From the NCBI RefSeq assembly GCF_019551435.1, contig NZ_CP080544.1:1178001-1242000 (forward strand): 64,000 bases of DNA, in the 5' to 3' direction. The position numbers were made by a program, and so were the translations under genes. The DNA is from Lysobacter soyae (lineage in GTDB: Bacteria > Pseudomonadota > Gammaproteobacteria > Xanthomonadales > Xanthomonadaceae). This document shows positions 1 through 12,425 of the stretch, one piece after another. A model generated the notes under the pieces. It did not search any database. It had not been told where the DNA came from and saw only the letters and a program-made list of their open reading frames with translations. The number at the start of each line of letters is the position of its first letter. Position 1 is the stretch's first letter.

Positions 1-227
1 CGTGAAGCAACGACCGTGCCGGCGACATCAATGCCGCCGTTCAGCGGGAAATTGCGCAGGATCTTTCCTTGTCCGGTGGCCGCCAACGCATCTTTGAAAT
101 TGATTGAGGACCAAGCCACCTTGATGTCAACTTCGCCAGGCGTCAGATCGTCCAATGTGACTGCCTCGATACCGCTGCGATAACCCTGGGCATCGTCCCT
201 GATCCGAAACGCATTGAATTTGCTCAT
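1..227 (-). CDS. acuI: acrylyl-CoA reductase / quinone oxidoreductase, YhdH-AcuI type (N-terminal part only)
   Basis: Only the first 75 codons are inside the window; the gene runs off the left edge. The visible N-terminus begins MSKFNAFRIRDD and contains the motifs WSSINFKDALA and GGIDVAGTV, which are characteristic of the zinc-free medium-chain dehydrogenase/reductases of the YhdH/AcuI group (NADPH-dependent reduction of acrylyl-CoA). The ATG lies 3 nt after the stop of the upstream LOG-family gene, so the two are almost certainly co-transcribed. Family assignment rests on the N-terminal GroES-like part only; the nucleotide-binding domain is not visible. Confidence 0.8.
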   Translation of the reverse strand, partial: MSKFNAFRIRDDAQGYRSGIEAVTLDDLTPGEVDIKVAWSSINFKDALAATGQGKILRNFPLNGGIDVAGTVVAS

Positions 228-230
228 AAC

Positions 231-839
231 TCAGGTGTCCTTCATGCCTTTAAGTTGGCTTCGCCGTTTTTCGTCGAGCCATTTGTCCGCGTTGGCGGGG
301 GTGTAGTGCGTCATCCACTCGAAGAGTGCGTCGATATCTTCGCCATGCCAGAGATCGGCGCGTTGGTCTTCATGCAAGAAGCGTTCCGTCACCATCGTAT
401 CGACCACAGACATCAGCGGCGACCAAAACCCTTCCACGCTTAAGAACGCGCAGGGCTTTTTGCCAAGACCCAATTGTCGCCAGGTCAACATCTCAAACAT
501 TTCGTCCAAGGTGCCGAATCCACCCGGTAGCGCGATAAAGGCATCGGCCATTTCGAACATGCGCATTTTTCGCGTATGCATGTTATCGACCACGATCAAC
601 TCGGTGAGGCCGCGATGCGCGACTTCCCATTCGACGAGCTGCTGCGGAATGACGCCGTAAACGTTGCCTCCGGCCGCGAGCGTGGCGTCGGCGACTTGTC
701 CCATCAATCCAACATTGCCACCGCCGTACACGAGGGCATGCCCGTCACGCGCAATGCGTTCGCCCAAAGCGCGAGCGGCTGCGGTGTAAGCCGGCCGTGC
801 GCCTGCGTTGGCGCCGCAATACACACAAATCTTCTTCAT
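231..839 (-). CDS. LOG-family protein (cytokinin riboside 5'-monophosphate phosphoribohydrolase-like)
   Basis: 202-residue Rossmann-fold protein. The diagnostic PGGFGTLDE motif (family pattern PGGxGTxxE) and the upstream GGGNVGLMG glycine motif are intact. Members hydrolyse nucleoside 5'-monophosphates, releasing the base from ribose 5-phosphate; the bacterial role is usually uncertain. An in-frame extension upstream of 839 exists, but the ATG at 839 begins MKKICVYCGA, the normal family start, so I chose it. It follows the Ca2+/H+ antiporter gene and precedes the acuI-like gene on the same strand with a 3-nt gap. TIGR00730-type proteins are usually about 180-200 residues, matching this one. 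Confidence 0.9.
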   Translation of the reverse strand: MKKICVYCGANAGARPAYTAAARALGERIARDGHALVYGGGNVGLMGQVADATLAAGGNVYGVIPQQLVEWEVAHRGLTELIVVDNMHTRKMRMFEMADAFIALPGGFGTLDEMFEMLTWRQLGLGKKPCAFLSVEGFWSPLMSVVDTMVTERFLHEDQRADLWHGEDIDALFEWMTHYTPANADKWLDEKRRSQLKGMKDT

Positions 840-873
840 TGCTTCCAATTCATCGGGAAAGGGCGGGGCGCGT

Positions 874-1977
874 TCACGGCACAAAACTCAGGAACAGGTA
901 GACGGCCAACAAAGTGATATGGACGGTACCGATCAATTTGTTGGTCTTGCCGGTGCGCAACGATATGGAGGTAATGAACAAGCTGATGAATAAAAGCACG
1001 GAGGACTTCTGGTCGAGGCCCAGTTCAAGCGGCCAACCCATCACCAAGGCGACGATGGCAACCGTGGGAATGGTCAATCCGATGCTGGCGATTGCAGAGC
1101 CCGCGGCGAGATTCAAACTTGTTTGCACACGATCGTTTAATGCCGCGCGCACAGCGGCGACGCCTTCCGGCAAAAGCACGATCATGGCGATGACGATCCC
1201 GACGACGGCGCGAGGCGCGCCGACCGCCTCAAGGCCGATTTCCAACGTCGGCGCCAATTTTTTTGCCGACAGCACAACCACCACCAAGCCGATGAACAGC
1301 AGTACCAAGCTCGCCCAAGTTTCTCCGTTGCTCGGTTTGTCGATGTCGCCAATGGACTCGTCCGCCGGCTTTCCGTCGATCAAAGGGAGGAAGTAATCGC
1401 GATAGTCTATGGTTTGGAAAACGGTAAAGGCGATGAACAAGACGAGGGTCACAATCGCGACGAAAATCAGTTGTGCGGTGGTGTAGGTCGGTCCGTGCGA
1501 GCTGCTGGTGAAGTTCGGAAGCACCAAGGTGAGCGAAACAATGGCCGTCAGTGTCACCAGGGCAGCGGTGATGCTATGAATTTGATATTTCTGTGTGCGA
1601 TGCCGGCGACTGCCTGCCAGCAAACTGAATCCAATGATGCCATTCAAGATGAGCATGACCGCCGCGAAGACGGTGTCCCGCGCCAAACCAAAAGTCCCAG
1701 GATGTTCACCCCCCGCAATCATCATCGACACGATCAAGGCCACTTCAATGGCCGTCACCGCCAATGCCAAGACGAGGGTGCCATAAGGTTCACCGACGCG
1801 ATGGGCAATCACTTCGGCATGGTGAACGGCCGAAACCACACTGATCGCCAGACCGATGACCAGCAAGATATCCACGATCGTAGACGGGGGCGCGGCAAAG
1901 CCGATGCCGAGACAGAACAAGCCGATGACCGGGGAGGTCGTGGCCCAAAGCGGATTGTGGATGCTCTTGAACTTCAT
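874..1977 (-). CDS. chaA: Ca2+/H+ (Na+/H+) antiporter, ChaA/CAX type
   Basis: 367-residue polytopic inner-membrane protein with about eleven hydrophobic segments. Two alpha-repeat signatures of the cation/Ca2+ exchanger family are present: GEPYGTLVLALAVTAIEVAL near residue 70 and a second repeat around LLPEGVAAVRAA and SAIASIGLTIPTVA. Their acidic residues bind the exchanged cation. It should export Ca2+ (and possibly Na+/K+) in exchange for protons. I chose the ATG at 1977, preceded by an AGAGGA ribosome-binding sequence; a TTG seven codons earlier overlaps that site and is unlikely. It lies downstream of the lpdA terminator and heads the antiporter-LOG-acuI group. Confidence 0.88.
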   Translation of the reverse strand: MKFKSIHNPLWATTSPVIGLFCLGIGFAAPPSTIVDILLVIGLAISVVSAVHHAEVIAHRVGEPYGTLVLALAVTAIEVALIVSMMIAGGEHPGTFGLARDTVFAAVMLILNGIIGFSLLAGSRRHRTQKYQIHSITAALVTLTAIVSLTLVLPNFTSSSHGPTYTTAQLIFVAIVTLVLFIAFTVFQTIDYRDYFLPLIDGKPADESIGDIDKPSNGETWASLVLLFIGLVVVVLSAKKLAPTLEIGLEAVGAPRAVVGIVIAMIVLLPEGVAAVRAALNDRVQTSLNLAAGSAIASIGLTIPTVAIVALVMGWPLELGLDQKSSVLLFISLFITSISLRTGKTNKLIGTVHITLLAVYLFLSFVP

Positions 1978-2020
1978 CGATATGGTGGTCCTCTTCAACT
2001 ATGGACTGATAACTGAAACA

Positions 2021-2048
2021 AAAACGGCGCACCGAAGCGCGCCGTTTT
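2021..2048 (-). terminator. rho-independent terminator after lpdA
   Basis: Perfect 10-bp inverted repeat (AAAACGGCGC at 2021-2030 with GCGCCGTTTT at 2039-2048) with an 8-nt loop. It has a T-run on the minus strand and lies 25 nt past the lpdA stop, closing the sucA-sucB-lpdA operon. The A-run on the other side makes it potentially bidirectional. Confidence 0.9.
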
Positions 2049-2073
2049 TCCAAGCGTTGATTCCGCGAGGAAA

Positions 2074-4784
<2,711 letters not shown>

Positions 4785-4815
4785 GTGCGGCGTCCTGAGG
4801 CTGTAAAAGGTTGAA

Positions 4816-7650
4816 TTATTCGACGCCGAAACCGGGGTTCGGCGCGTTGACGAGTGCGTCTGAGATCAGCTGTTGCTGTTCCACCACGTGGTCGTTTGAA
4901 TGACCGGTGGCGGGCGAGGGCGAGCGGCCACGACCTGCATAGGTGATCGACTGACCATTGGCCAGGCACGCGCGCAAGTGGTGTTGGATCTGGAACCACG
5001 CACCTTGGTTCTGCGGTTCTTCCTGACACCAGATCACATCTTGCGCGCCCTTGTACTTGGCCAGCTCCGCTTTGAGGAGTTCGCGCGGGAACGGATAGAG
5101 CTGTTCAATGCGGATCAATGCGACATCTTTCTGCTCACGCTTGGTGGCATCTTCAAGCAAGTCGTAATACACCTTGCCCGAGCACAGCACCACGCGCTTG
5201 ACCTTCGCGACGTCGGCGGCAGCATCCGGAATCAAATGTTGGAAGCTGCCATTGGCGAGTTCGTCCAGCGAGGACACCGCAAGCTTGTGACGAAGCAACG
5301 ACTTCGGCGTCATGACCACCAGCGGCTTGCGGGTGTCCATGCACAGTTGGCGACGGATCATGTGGAAGGCTTGTGCCGGCGTCGTCGGGACGCACACCAT
5401 CATGTTGTTCAATGCGCAGAGTTGCAGGAAGCGTTCCAAACGCGCCGAACTGTGTTCCGGGCCTTGGCCTTCGTAGCCGTGCGGCAAGAACAAGGACAAG
5501 CCGCTGAGGCGTCCCCACTTCGCTTCACCCGAGGCGATGAACTGATCGATGACGACTTGCGCGCCGTTGGCGAAATCGCCGAATTGCGCTTCCCAGATGT
5601 CCAAGGTGTCGGGGTCGGTCGTCGAATATCCGTACTCGAACGCCATGACCGCCTCTTCGGAGAGCAGCGAGTCGATGATGGTCGCGTCTTCGGGTTTTTC
5701 GACCAGTTCGCGCAGCGGCAAATAGTAGTTGTCGGTTTTTTGATCGTGCAGCACCGCATGGCGGTGGAAGAACGTGCCGCGACCGGAATCCTGACCGACC
5801 AAGCGCAAACGCTTTCCACTGGAAAGCAGCGTGGCGTAAGCGAGGTTCTCAGCGAAACCCCAGTCGCCGGGCAATTCACCGGCCGCCATCTTGCGGCGAT
5901 CGTCATAAATCTTTTGCACACGCGGATGCAGGGTTATTTCAGCCGGAATTGTATTGATCTTCGTCGCCAACGCATCCAATGTCGCACGCGGCACCTGCGT
6001 GTTGACGGTGTCGGACAACTTGCCCTTCAAGAGCGCGCCCCAATTGGGCGACATAGAGTCGGATGAAGCGGAGACGACTTCAGCAGTCACTTCACCGGCA
6101 TCCAATTTGTTGCGGTAAGCGTCAGACAGAGCCTTGACGTCGGCGTCGGTCAGCACACCTTCGGCAACCAAGGTTTTGCCGTATTTTTCGCGAACCGTCG
6201 GCATCGAACGGATCTTTTGGTACATCAACGGCTGTGTCGCCGCCGGTTCGTCCGCTTCGTTGTGGCCGTTGCGGCGATAGCAAACGAGATCGACCACGAC
6301 GTCTTTCTTGAAGCGCTGGCGGAATTCGAATGCGAGCTTCGTGATGAACAAGCAAGCTTCCGGATCGTCACCATTGACGTGGAAAACCGGCGCCTCGACC
6401 ATCTTGGCGACATCGGTCGAATACAGCGTCGAGCGCGCATCTTCCGTGGCCGAGGTGGTGAAGCCCACCTGGTTGTTGATCACGATATGCAAGGTGCCGC
6501 CGACCGCAAATCCGCGTGCCTGCGACATTTGCAGCAATTCCATACCGACGCCTTGTCCGGCAAAAGCGGCGTCGCCGTGCAGCAATATCGGCATGACCCA
6601 CTTGCGCTCGGTGTCGTTGCGGCGAAGCTGGCGCGAGCGGACGCTGCCGGCCACTACCGGGTTGACGATCTCCAAGTGCGACGGGTTGAAGGCCAGCGCG
6701 ACGTGAACCGGGCCGCCGGGGCTCGCAAGATTGGCAGAGAAGCCCATGTGGTACTTCACGTCGCCGGTATGGGCGCCGTCATGTTCCGGGTGCTCGAACT
6801 TGCCTTCGAATTCGTTGAACAGGGCGCGCGGCGGCTTGCCCAAGGTATTGACCAAGACATTCAAGCGGCCGCGGTGGGCCATGCCGATGACAATGTCTTT
6901 CATACCGTCGGCGCCGGCGCCACGGATGGTGCTGTCCAGCATCGGAATCAGCGTATCGCCGCCTTCGAGCGAAAAGCGCTTCTGGCCGACATATTTGGTG
7001 CCGAGATAGCGTTCCAAGCCCTCGGCCGCGGTCAAGCGCTCAAGAATGCGCTTCTTGTCTTCGGCCGACAGGTTGAAATTGCCACCGGCGGCTTCCAAGC
7101 GCTCGTAAATCCAACGACGTTGCTCGATATCGGTGATGTGCATCAGCTCGGCACCGATCGACCCCGTGTAGGTGGCCTTCAGCAGGGCGAACAGTTCGCC
7201 CAGTTTCATGTGCGAACGGCCACCGACGCCGCCGGTGCTGAACTCAACGTTGGCATCCGCTTCGCTCAAGCGGTGGAAGCCGAGCGTCAGATCAGGTGCG
7301 TCGGGCTTGACGAGGAGTTCGAGCGGATCGATGTTCGCGCCCATGTGGCCGCGCGAACGGAAGGCCGTGATCAAACGACCGACATTGCGCTCGCGCTCAT
7401 CGCCCGTGCTGGTCGCGCCAACGTTGCCGTTGGTGACGGCTTGTTTGGCGGCCTTGCTGACGCCTTCCGCAATGACGGAGTGGGGGACATCGCCGGCTTC
7501 ACGGCCCTTGCTGGCATCGAAGTAAGCCTTCCAATCGGCGTCGACACTGTCCGGATTGACGAGATATCGCTCGTACATCTCCTCAATGAAGCTGGCATTG
7601 CTGCCCAGTTGAGAGGATTGCGCAAACTGCTTGATCAGGCTGTCCGCCAT
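4816..7650 (-). CDS. sucA: 2-oxoglutarate dehydrogenase E1 component
   Basis: 944-residue thiamine-diphosphate enzyme that decarboxylates 2-oxoglutarate and succinylates the lipoyl group of SucB. Near residue 257 is [10 protein letters not shown], and near 359 GDAAFAGQG begins the Mg-TPP motif (GD…INN). The C-terminal transketolase-like half has the typical [12 protein letters not shown] segment. The start is the ATG at 7650 (MADSLIKQF), which matches family N-termini; a TTG 12 codons upstream lacks a ribosome-binding site. It is first in the sucA-sucB-lpdA operon, with a consensus -10 hexamer about 100 nt upstream. Confidence 0.97.
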   Translation of the reverse strand: MADSLIKQFAQSSQLGSNASFIEEMYERYLVNPDSVDADWKAYFDASKGREAGDVPHSVIAEGVSKAAKQAVTNGNVGATSTGDERERNVGRLITAFRSRGHMGANIDPLELLVKPDAPDLTLGFHRLSEADANVEFSTGGVGGRSHMKLGELFALLKATYTGSIGAELMHITDIEQRRWIYERLEAAGGNFNLSAEDKKRILERLTAAEGLERYLGTKYVGQKRFSLEGGDTLIPMLDSTIRGAGADGMKDIVIGMAHRGRLNVLVNTLGKPPRALFNEFEGKFEHPEHDGAHTGDVKYHMGFSANLASPGGPVHVALAFNPSHLEIVNPVVAGSVRSRQLRRNDTERKWVMPILLHGDAAFAGQGVGMELLQMSQARGFAVGGTLHIVINNQVGFTTSATEDARSTLYSTDVAKMVEAPVFHVNGDDPEACLFITKLAFEFRQRFKKDVVVDLVCYRRNGHNEADEPAATQPLMYQKIRSMPTVREKYGKTLVAEGVLTDADVKALSDAYRNKLDAGEVTAEVVSASSDSMSPNWGALLKGKLSDTVNTQVPRATLDALATKINTIPAEITLHPRVQKIYDDRRKMAAGELPGDWGFAENLAYATLLSSGKRLRLVGQDSGRGTFFHRHAVLHDQKTDNYYLPLRELVEKPEDATIIDSLLSEEAVMAFEYGYSTTDPDTLDIWEAQFGDFANGAQVVIDQFIASGEAKWGRLSGLSLFLPHGYEGQGPEHSSARLERFLQLCALNNMMVCVPTTPAQAFHMIRRQLCMDTRKPLVVMTPKSLLRHKLAVSSLDELANGSFQHLIPDAAADVAKVKRVVLCSGKVYYDLLEDATKREQKDVALIRIEQLYPFPRELLKAELAKYKGAQDVIWCQEEPQNQGAWFQIQHHLRACLANGQSITYAGRGRSPSPATGHSNDHVVEQQQLISDALVNAPNPGFGVE

Positions 7651-7744
7651 GGAATGTTGTGCTCGAAGTTCAATTGATTGTGCCAAGCCCTTGATTCATT
7701 AGGCATAAGCGCCAAAGTTGAATGGGGCTCGGGTAGAACAGCCA

Positions 7745-7750
7745 ATTATA
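7745..7750 (-). promoter_or_regulatory. putative -10 element of the sucAB-lpdA promoter
   Basis: On the minus strand a perfect TATAAT sits here, implying transcription from near 7738 and a leader of about 88 nt before sucA. No good -35 hexamer lies at 16-18 bp (the best match, TTGATG, is about 21 bp away), so the promoter may need an activator. A single hexamer match is weak evidence. Confidence 0.4.
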
Positions 7751-7773
7751 GGCGCATGTGACGGACGGGTGCA

Positions 7774-8262
7774 TCAAATACCCAAAGGACGAAATTCCGA
7801 ACAACCACGCGCGCGATCCCAAATGCGATTGAATTGCAGCATTAACGACTGTGCACGCGCTGGTGCATCGAATGCATATTCGCCGTGCAGACCGGTGCCG
7901 ATGTCCCACTTCATGACGCCGTTGCGATCGCTGACCACGGCATCGAATTCCATTTGCGCTTCATCCGGATCCGGCTGCCGGAACTGCAAATGCGAAGGCA
8001 TCCTTTGAGCGAGCGCCATGAAATGGGTGTTACCCATCGTCAGCGCCGCCGGTTCACCGACAAGAATGCGGATATTGCACTGCGCACGATCTGTGAGGTA
8101 GGCGCGCGTCGCGGCAATGACGGCGGGATGCTCCCATATCGCGGGTTCCAGGTTTCGGGTGTGGACGGCGATATCCCGGCCCGCACGCGCCATCAATCCC
8201 ACCAGCGCGCCGGCTGCGATCTCCGCATTGTCGAACCGGTCAAACTGCGTCGAATGATTCAT
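7774..8262 (-). CDS. small uncharacterised protein, DUF7931-like
   Basis: 162 residues with no signal peptide or membrane segment. The pattern of basic and hydrophobic residues (IAVHTRNLEPAIWE, IRILVGEP, MALAQRMPSHLQFR, and a C-terminal LMLQFNRIWDRA) resembles what I recall of DUF7931, sometimes found fused to GNAT domains and possibly a degenerate phospholipase-D-like fold. Function is unknown. Its ATG overlaps the end of roxA by 23 nt, so the two are translationally coupled. It ends 123 nt before sucA. Confidence 0.7.
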   Translation of the reverse strand: MNHSTQFDRFDNAEIAAGALVGLMARAGRDIAVHTRNLEPAIWEHPAVIAATRAYLTDRAQCNIRILVGEPAALTMGNTHFMALAQRMPSHLQFRQPDPDEAQMEFDAVVSDRNGVMKWDIGTGLHGEYAFDAPARAQSLMLQFNRIWDRARGCSEFRPLGI

Positions 8263-9448
8263 GGTCGTCCTCGATCATGTAGTGGCCGGCATCGGCCAAG
8301 GTCTGAAGTGCCTGACGGCCGTTTGTGCCCAGCGCATCGATCAGCGCCGCGTCGATGAACTCTGCTGCGGCAATGGCTGACGCGTCTTTCACGCTGCAAT
8401 CAAATGCCATGCCATTGACGAAAAGTTGGGCCTGCTTGCCTTGACGGGTCCACGCCGCGCGCGAGTAGGGATGGCGGGTCCAAACATGCCCCTCGGCAAC
8501 AGACTGGACAATATCCGCCCCTGTCGCGCTGTCGGCATCGGGCGCCATGTTGGCGGCGACGCGGTAGGAAGAGATGACACGCCCGAACCACTCGGCAAAC
8601 TCGCTCCGATTTCCAATGCGCAGTTTGTGAATCGCTTCGACGGCACGATCCAGCGCCGCGTCGTCAATCTCGTACGGGTCCGCCGGCACAGAGACACCGG
8701 GGTCTTCGTAGCGGATCGTTTCCGGCGCATCAAACACCATGGCACCGGCCAATTCGTCCACCAATTCCGCGCTGGATGGCGCGCGCAAGCCGACTGAAAT
8801 CGTGACGCAGGCATCCACGCCGATTCCGTGGTGCGGCACCCCGGGTGGCACGTACAGCATGTCGCCCGGATTCAAGACCCAATCCTGATCCGGATTGAAA
8901 TGCTTCAGCAAGCGCAAAGGCACGTCATCCCGATAGGTCTGATCGGGTTTTGACTTCGTATCAATGAGCCATCGGCGTTGACCGACGCCTTGCAACAAGA
9001 ACACGTCATAGTTGTCTATGTGCGCGCCGACGGAACCGCCGGGCGCGGCAAACGACACCATGATGTCGTCCATTCGCCATCGCGGCAGAAACTCGAACGC
9101 GTACAACAGCGCGCGAACATCGGCATCCCATTTGTCCACGTCCTGAACAAGCAGCGTCCAATCTTTGCGGGGCAAGTTCGGGAACTCGTCTTCCAGAAAT
9201 GGACCATTCCGGACCTGCCAGGTGTCATTCGTAGGATTGCGGGAAACGATGCGGGACAAGGCACTGTCTTCGCATGCCAAGCCGGCCAGGTCTTCGGCGC
9301 TGATAGGTGATTCGAAGTCCGGGAACGCATTGCGGATCAGCAGCGGATGACGCTGCCAATAGACATCGAGAAACTGTTGCGCGGGCATTCCGAGAATCGG
9401 GAAATCGCGTGCATCGACTTCGACGGGAGGAGTTTTCTTGCCGGCCAT
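8240..9448 (-). CDS. roxA: ribosomal protein uL16 3-hydroxylase (JmjC/cupin oxygenase)
   Basis: 402-residue Fe(II)/2-oxoglutarate oxygenase of the RoxA/YcfD family, which hydroxylates an arginine of ribosomal protein L16. A JmjC cupin core spans about residues 90-220. The iron-binding triad is visible as HIDNYD (HxD) and the downstream histidine in PPGVPHHGIG. A winged-helix-like C-terminal region follows, as in YcfD. The ATG at 9448 (MAGKKTPP) is preferred over a TTG ten codons upstream. It overlaps the next gene by 23 nt. It consumes 2-oxoglutarate and lies just upstream of the 2-oxoglutarate dehydrogenase genes; I infer no functional link from that. Confidence 0.9.
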   Translation of the reverse strand: MAGKKTPPVEVDARDFPILGMPAQQFLDVYWQRHPLLIRNAFPDFESPISAEDLAGLACEDSALSRIVSRNPTNDTWQVRNGPFLEDEFPNLPRKDWTLLVQDVDKWDADVRALLYAFEFLPRWRMDDIMVSFAAPGGSVGAHIDNYDVFLLQGVGQRRWLIDTKSKPDQTYRDDVPLRLLKHFNPDQDWVLNPGDMLYVPPGVPHHGIGVDACVTISVGLRAPSSAELVDELAGAMVFDAPETIRYEDPGVSVPADPYEIDDAALDRAVEAIHKLRIGNRSEFAEWFGRVISSYRVAANMAPDADSATGADIVQSVAEGHVWTRHPYSRAAWTRQGKQAQLFVNGMAFDCSVKDASAIAAAEFIDAALIDALGTNGRQALQTLADAGHYMIEDDHESFDAV

Positions 9449-9550
9449 GCGAATTGCTCTAAACGTCTGGAATACCAATTCTAGGCGAGCGCCGCCCGCT
9501 GACGCATTCCGCTGCTAGGATGGAGTCAATTCAAGTCGACGGGTACGCGT

Positions 9551-10654
9551 ATGGCTGTGGTGGTGGGCGCATTGCGGGAACACTTGGCTGGCGAACGTCG
9601 TGTCGCGCTTACCCCCGAAACCTGCAAAAAGCTGGTGGCACAAGGTGCCGAAGTGTTGTTTGAATCCGGCTTTGGCATCGCGTCCGCCTTTACCGACGAC
9701 GCCTATGTGGAAGCCGGTGGCAGGCTTGCTTCTTCTGAAGATATTTTTCACCAAGCGGATGCCTTGGTGTGCGTGCAGCCGCCGCGGCCGGACGCATTGC
9801 GGTTGGCGAAAGAGGGCGCGATCTTGATCGGCATGTTGTACCCGGACGCCGACGAGGATAGGGCAACCGCCATACGTGAGCGCAAGCTGCTGGCATTTCC
9901 GCTGGAGAAACTTCCGCGCACCACGCGTGCGCAAAGCATGGATGTGCTGAGTTCGCAGGCGGGTATGGCGGGATACAAAGCCGTGCTGATTGCCGCACAA
10001 CTGGCGCCGAAATTTTTTCCGATGTTGACCACCGCAGCAGGGACGATCCGGCCTTGCAAGGTGTTGATCGTCGGTGCAGGCGTGGCCGGTTTGCAGGCAA
10101 TTGCCACGGCAAAGCGTTTGGGCGCACAAGTGGAAGGCTTTGATGTCCGGCCTGAGACCCGTGAGCAAATTGAATCGTTGGGCGGGAAATTCCTGGATTT
10201 GGGGGTGAGTGCTGCGGGTGAAGGCGGATACGCGCGCCAACTGAGCGATGACGAGCGCGCGTTGCAACAACAGAAACTCGGCGACCATCTTCGAAACGTG
10301 GACGTCATCGTTTGCACCGCGGCAGTTCCCGGGCGACCAGCGCCGAAAATCATCACCGAAACCATGGTGGCCGGTATGAAACCGGGCAGCGTGATTGTGG
10401 ACTTGGCTGCGGAAACAGGCGGCAACTGCAGTGTGACCCGACCCGGTGAAACGATCAGTCACAACGGTGTGACCATTTCGGGGCCGTTGAACCTCGCTTC
10501 GATGGGAGCGATTCATGCAAGTGAAATGTTTTCGCGAAACGTCTTCAATTTCCTGGCATTGATGCTCAAAGACGGCGCACTGCATTTGGATTGGAGTGAT
10601 GAATTGCTCGACAAAACCGTATGGCCCGCACGCGATCAGGGAGCCGCCGCATGA
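9551..10654 (+). CDS. pntAA: proton-translocating NAD(P)+ transhydrogenase subunit alpha, part 1
   Basis: 367-residue soluble NAD(H)-binding domain I of the transhydrogenase, related to alanine dehydrogenase. The start MAVVVGALREHLAGERRVALTPE is canonical, and the Rossmann motif VLIVGAGVAGLQAIATAKRLGA lies near residue 180. It hydride-transfers between NADH and NADP+ with the PntB domain. The alpha subunit is split in two genes here, as in many alphaproteobacteria and Xanthomonadaceae, rather than fused as in E. coli. Its TGA overlaps the ATG of pntAB by 4 nt. Confidence 0.95.
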   Translation: MAVVVGALREHLAGERRVALTPETCKKLVAQGAEVLFESGFGIASAFTDDAYVEAGGRLASSEDIFHQADALVCVQPPRPDALRLAKEGAILIGMLYPDADEDRATAIRERKLLAFPLEKLPRTTRAQSMDVLSSQAGMAGYKAVLIAAQLAPKFFPMLTTAAGTIRPCKVLIVGAGVAGLQAIATAKRLGAQVEGFDVRPETREQIESLGGKFLDLGVSAAGEGGYARQLSDDERALQQQKLGDHLRNVDVIVCTAAVPGRPAPKIITETMVAGMKPGSVIVDLAAETGGNCSVTRPGETISHNGVTISGPLNLASMGAIHASEMFSRNVFNFLALMLKDGALHLDWSDELLDKTVWPARDQGAAA

Positions 10655-10959
10655 TTGATGGAATGTCCGCCCTGTATATCTTCATGCTCGCCGCCATCGC
10701 GGGCCACGTCATCATTTCGCGCGTGCCGAGCATCCTGCACACCCCGTTGATGTCGGGGAGCAATTTCATTCACGGGATCGTACTGATCGGTGCCATGGTC
10801 ATGCTCGGACACGCAGACACCACGCTCGAGAAAGTGATCGGGTTCATCGCTGTGTTCTTGGGCGCTGGCAATGCCGCCGGCGGTTATGTGGTGACCGAGA
10901 GAATGCTCGAGATGTTCAAACCTTCCGGCAAGCAGTCCGCCAAAGCAGGTGAGCACTGA
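10651..10959 (+). CDS. pntAB: NAD(P)+ transhydrogenase subunit alpha, part 2 (membrane)
   Basis: 102-residue membrane piece of the alpha subunit with three or four hydrophobic helices (ALYIFMLAAIAGHVIIS, FIHGIVLIGAMVML, VIGFIAVFLGAGNAAGGYVV). It forms part of the proton channel together with PntB. The start ATG at 10651 overlaps the pntAA stop (ATGA), and the TGA at its end overlaps the pntB ATG by one base, so all three genes are translationally coupled. Confidence 0.95.
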   Translation: MIDGMSALYIFMLAAIAGHVIISRVPSILHTPLMSGSNFIHGIVLIGAMVMLGHADTTLEKVIGFIAVFLGAGNAAGGYVVTERMLEMFKPSGKQSAKAGEH

Positions 10960-12404
10960 TGGAAGGATTGACGGTGATCAAGTTCTGCTATTTCGTTGCC
11001 GCGGCCCTCTTCTTGTTGGGCTTGCAACGCATGAGTTCGCCGAAAACCGCACGCAGCGGCATCCAATGGGCGGGCGTGGGGATGCTCCTGGCAACCGTTG
11101 CGACATTCTTTTTGCCCAGACTGCACAACATTGCGCTGATTCTTATCGCAATCGTTGCAGGGGTGGCCTTGAATTGGCTCTGGGGAAAGAAGGTTGCCAT
11201 CACCGATATGCCGCAGATGGTCGCATTGTTCAATGGCATGGGCGGTGGTTCTGCCGCAGCGATCGGTGCCGCGGAACTGGTCGCCAAGAATGCGGAAGTC
11301 CGGCATGTGTTGGGGGTTGTGGAAACCGCAGGGCTCGGTCATGCCGTTGCAGGCATGCCGCAAGCGACGCTCGGTGTGATTGCGCTGGCGACTGTGGGCG
11401 CGTTGATTGGCGCGGTGTCACTCACGGGATCCATCATCGCTTGGGCCAAGTTGGATGGTCGGCTGGACAAGCGCTTCACTTTCCCGGGTCAACAAGTGGT
11501 CAATGTCTTGGTGGCCTTGGCGGCAGTCGGCTGCGGCGTCATGGCTGCAGTCACTTTGCAAATGCCTTGGATCATCGCGTTTTTTGCTCTGGCACTCGCG
11601 CTCGGCGTATTGATGACCTTGCCGATCGGCGGCGCGGATATGCCGGTTGTGATCTCGCTCTACAACGCATTCACCGGTCTTGCCGTGGCGCTCGAAGGCT
11701 TTGTGCTCGATAACGAGGCGCTGATCATAGCCGGCACCATGGTGGGTGCGGCAGGCATGATGTTGACGCGATTGATGGCAAAAGCGATGAATCGCTCGAT
11801 CTCAAGCGTTCTGTTCTCAAATTTCGGCGCTTCGTCCGGGGAGGCGACAGAAATTGCTGGCACACAAAAACCGATTGAAGCCGCTGATGTCGCGGCCCTG
11901 ATGGCTTATGCCGAACGCGTAGTGATCGTGCCCGGCTACGGCATGGCGGTGGCACAAGCACAGCACAAGATTTGGGAGCTGACGCGCCGCCTGCAGGATC
12001 GCGGGGTCAAGGTCAAATTCGCCATCCATCCGGTGGCGGGACGCATGCCCGGTCACATGAATGTTTTATTGGCCGAGGCGGGCGTGCCCTACGACCTGAT
12101 CGCTGACATGGATGACATCAACCCGGAATTTGCGACGACCGACGTGTCCTTGGTCATCGGCGCAAATGACGTCGTCAATCCCGTGGCCAAAACCGACCCT
12201 GCGTCTCCGATCTACGGCATGCCGATTTTGGACGTCGTGGATTCCAAGAACACGATCGTGATCAAACGCGGTAAAGGGACAGGCTTCGCAGGCATCGAGA
12301 ATGCGCTGTTCTACGCAGATAACACGCGCATGCTCTATGGCGATGGTGCGGAAATGGCCAGCGCGCTGGTCAGCGAATTGAAAGCCTTGGACGGCGGACA
12401 CTGA
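10959..12404 (+). CDS. pntB: NAD(P)+ transhydrogenase subunit beta
   Basis: 481 residues: an N-terminal block of eight or nine transmembrane helices (about 1-260) and a C-terminal NADP(H)-binding domain III. The latter is recognisable by IVPGYGMAVAQAQ, AIHPVAGRMPGHMNVLLAEA and the VIGANDVVNPVAKTDP segment that contacts NADP. With PntAA/PntAB it couples proton entry to NADPH formation in the inner membrane. It is the last gene of the pnt operon and meets the beta-lactamase gene tail to tail 21 nt on, with no obvious terminator between. Confidence 0.96.
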   Translation: MEGLTVIKFCYFVAAALFLLGLQRMSSPKTARSGIQWAGVGMLLATVATFFLPRLHNIALILIAIVAGVALNWLWGKKVAITDMPQMVALFNGMGGGSAAAIGAAELVAKNAEVRHVLGVVETAGLGHAVAGMPQATLGVIALATVGALIGAVSLTGSIIAWAKLDGRLDKRFTFPGQQVVNVLVALAAVGCGVMAAVTLQMPWIIAFFALALALGVLMTLPIGGADMPVVISLYNAFTGLAVALEGFVLDNEALIIAGTMVGAAGMMLTRLMAKAMNRSISSVLFSNFGASSGEATEIAGTQKPIEAADVAALMAYAERVVIVPGYGMAVAQAQHKIWELTRRLQDRGVKVKFAIHPVAGRMPGHMNVLLAEAGVPYDLIADMDDINPEFATTDVSLVIGANDVVNPVAKTDPASPIYGMPILDVVDSKNTIVIKRGKGTGFAGIENALFYADNTRMLYGDGAEMASALVSELKALDGGH

Positions 12405-12425
12405 CACCAAGGCCTGCTTGTGACA

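Noticed and set aside
6217-7677. 486-codon plus-strand frame opposite sucA
   Set aside because: Shadow of the sucA coding frame; no start signal or domain.
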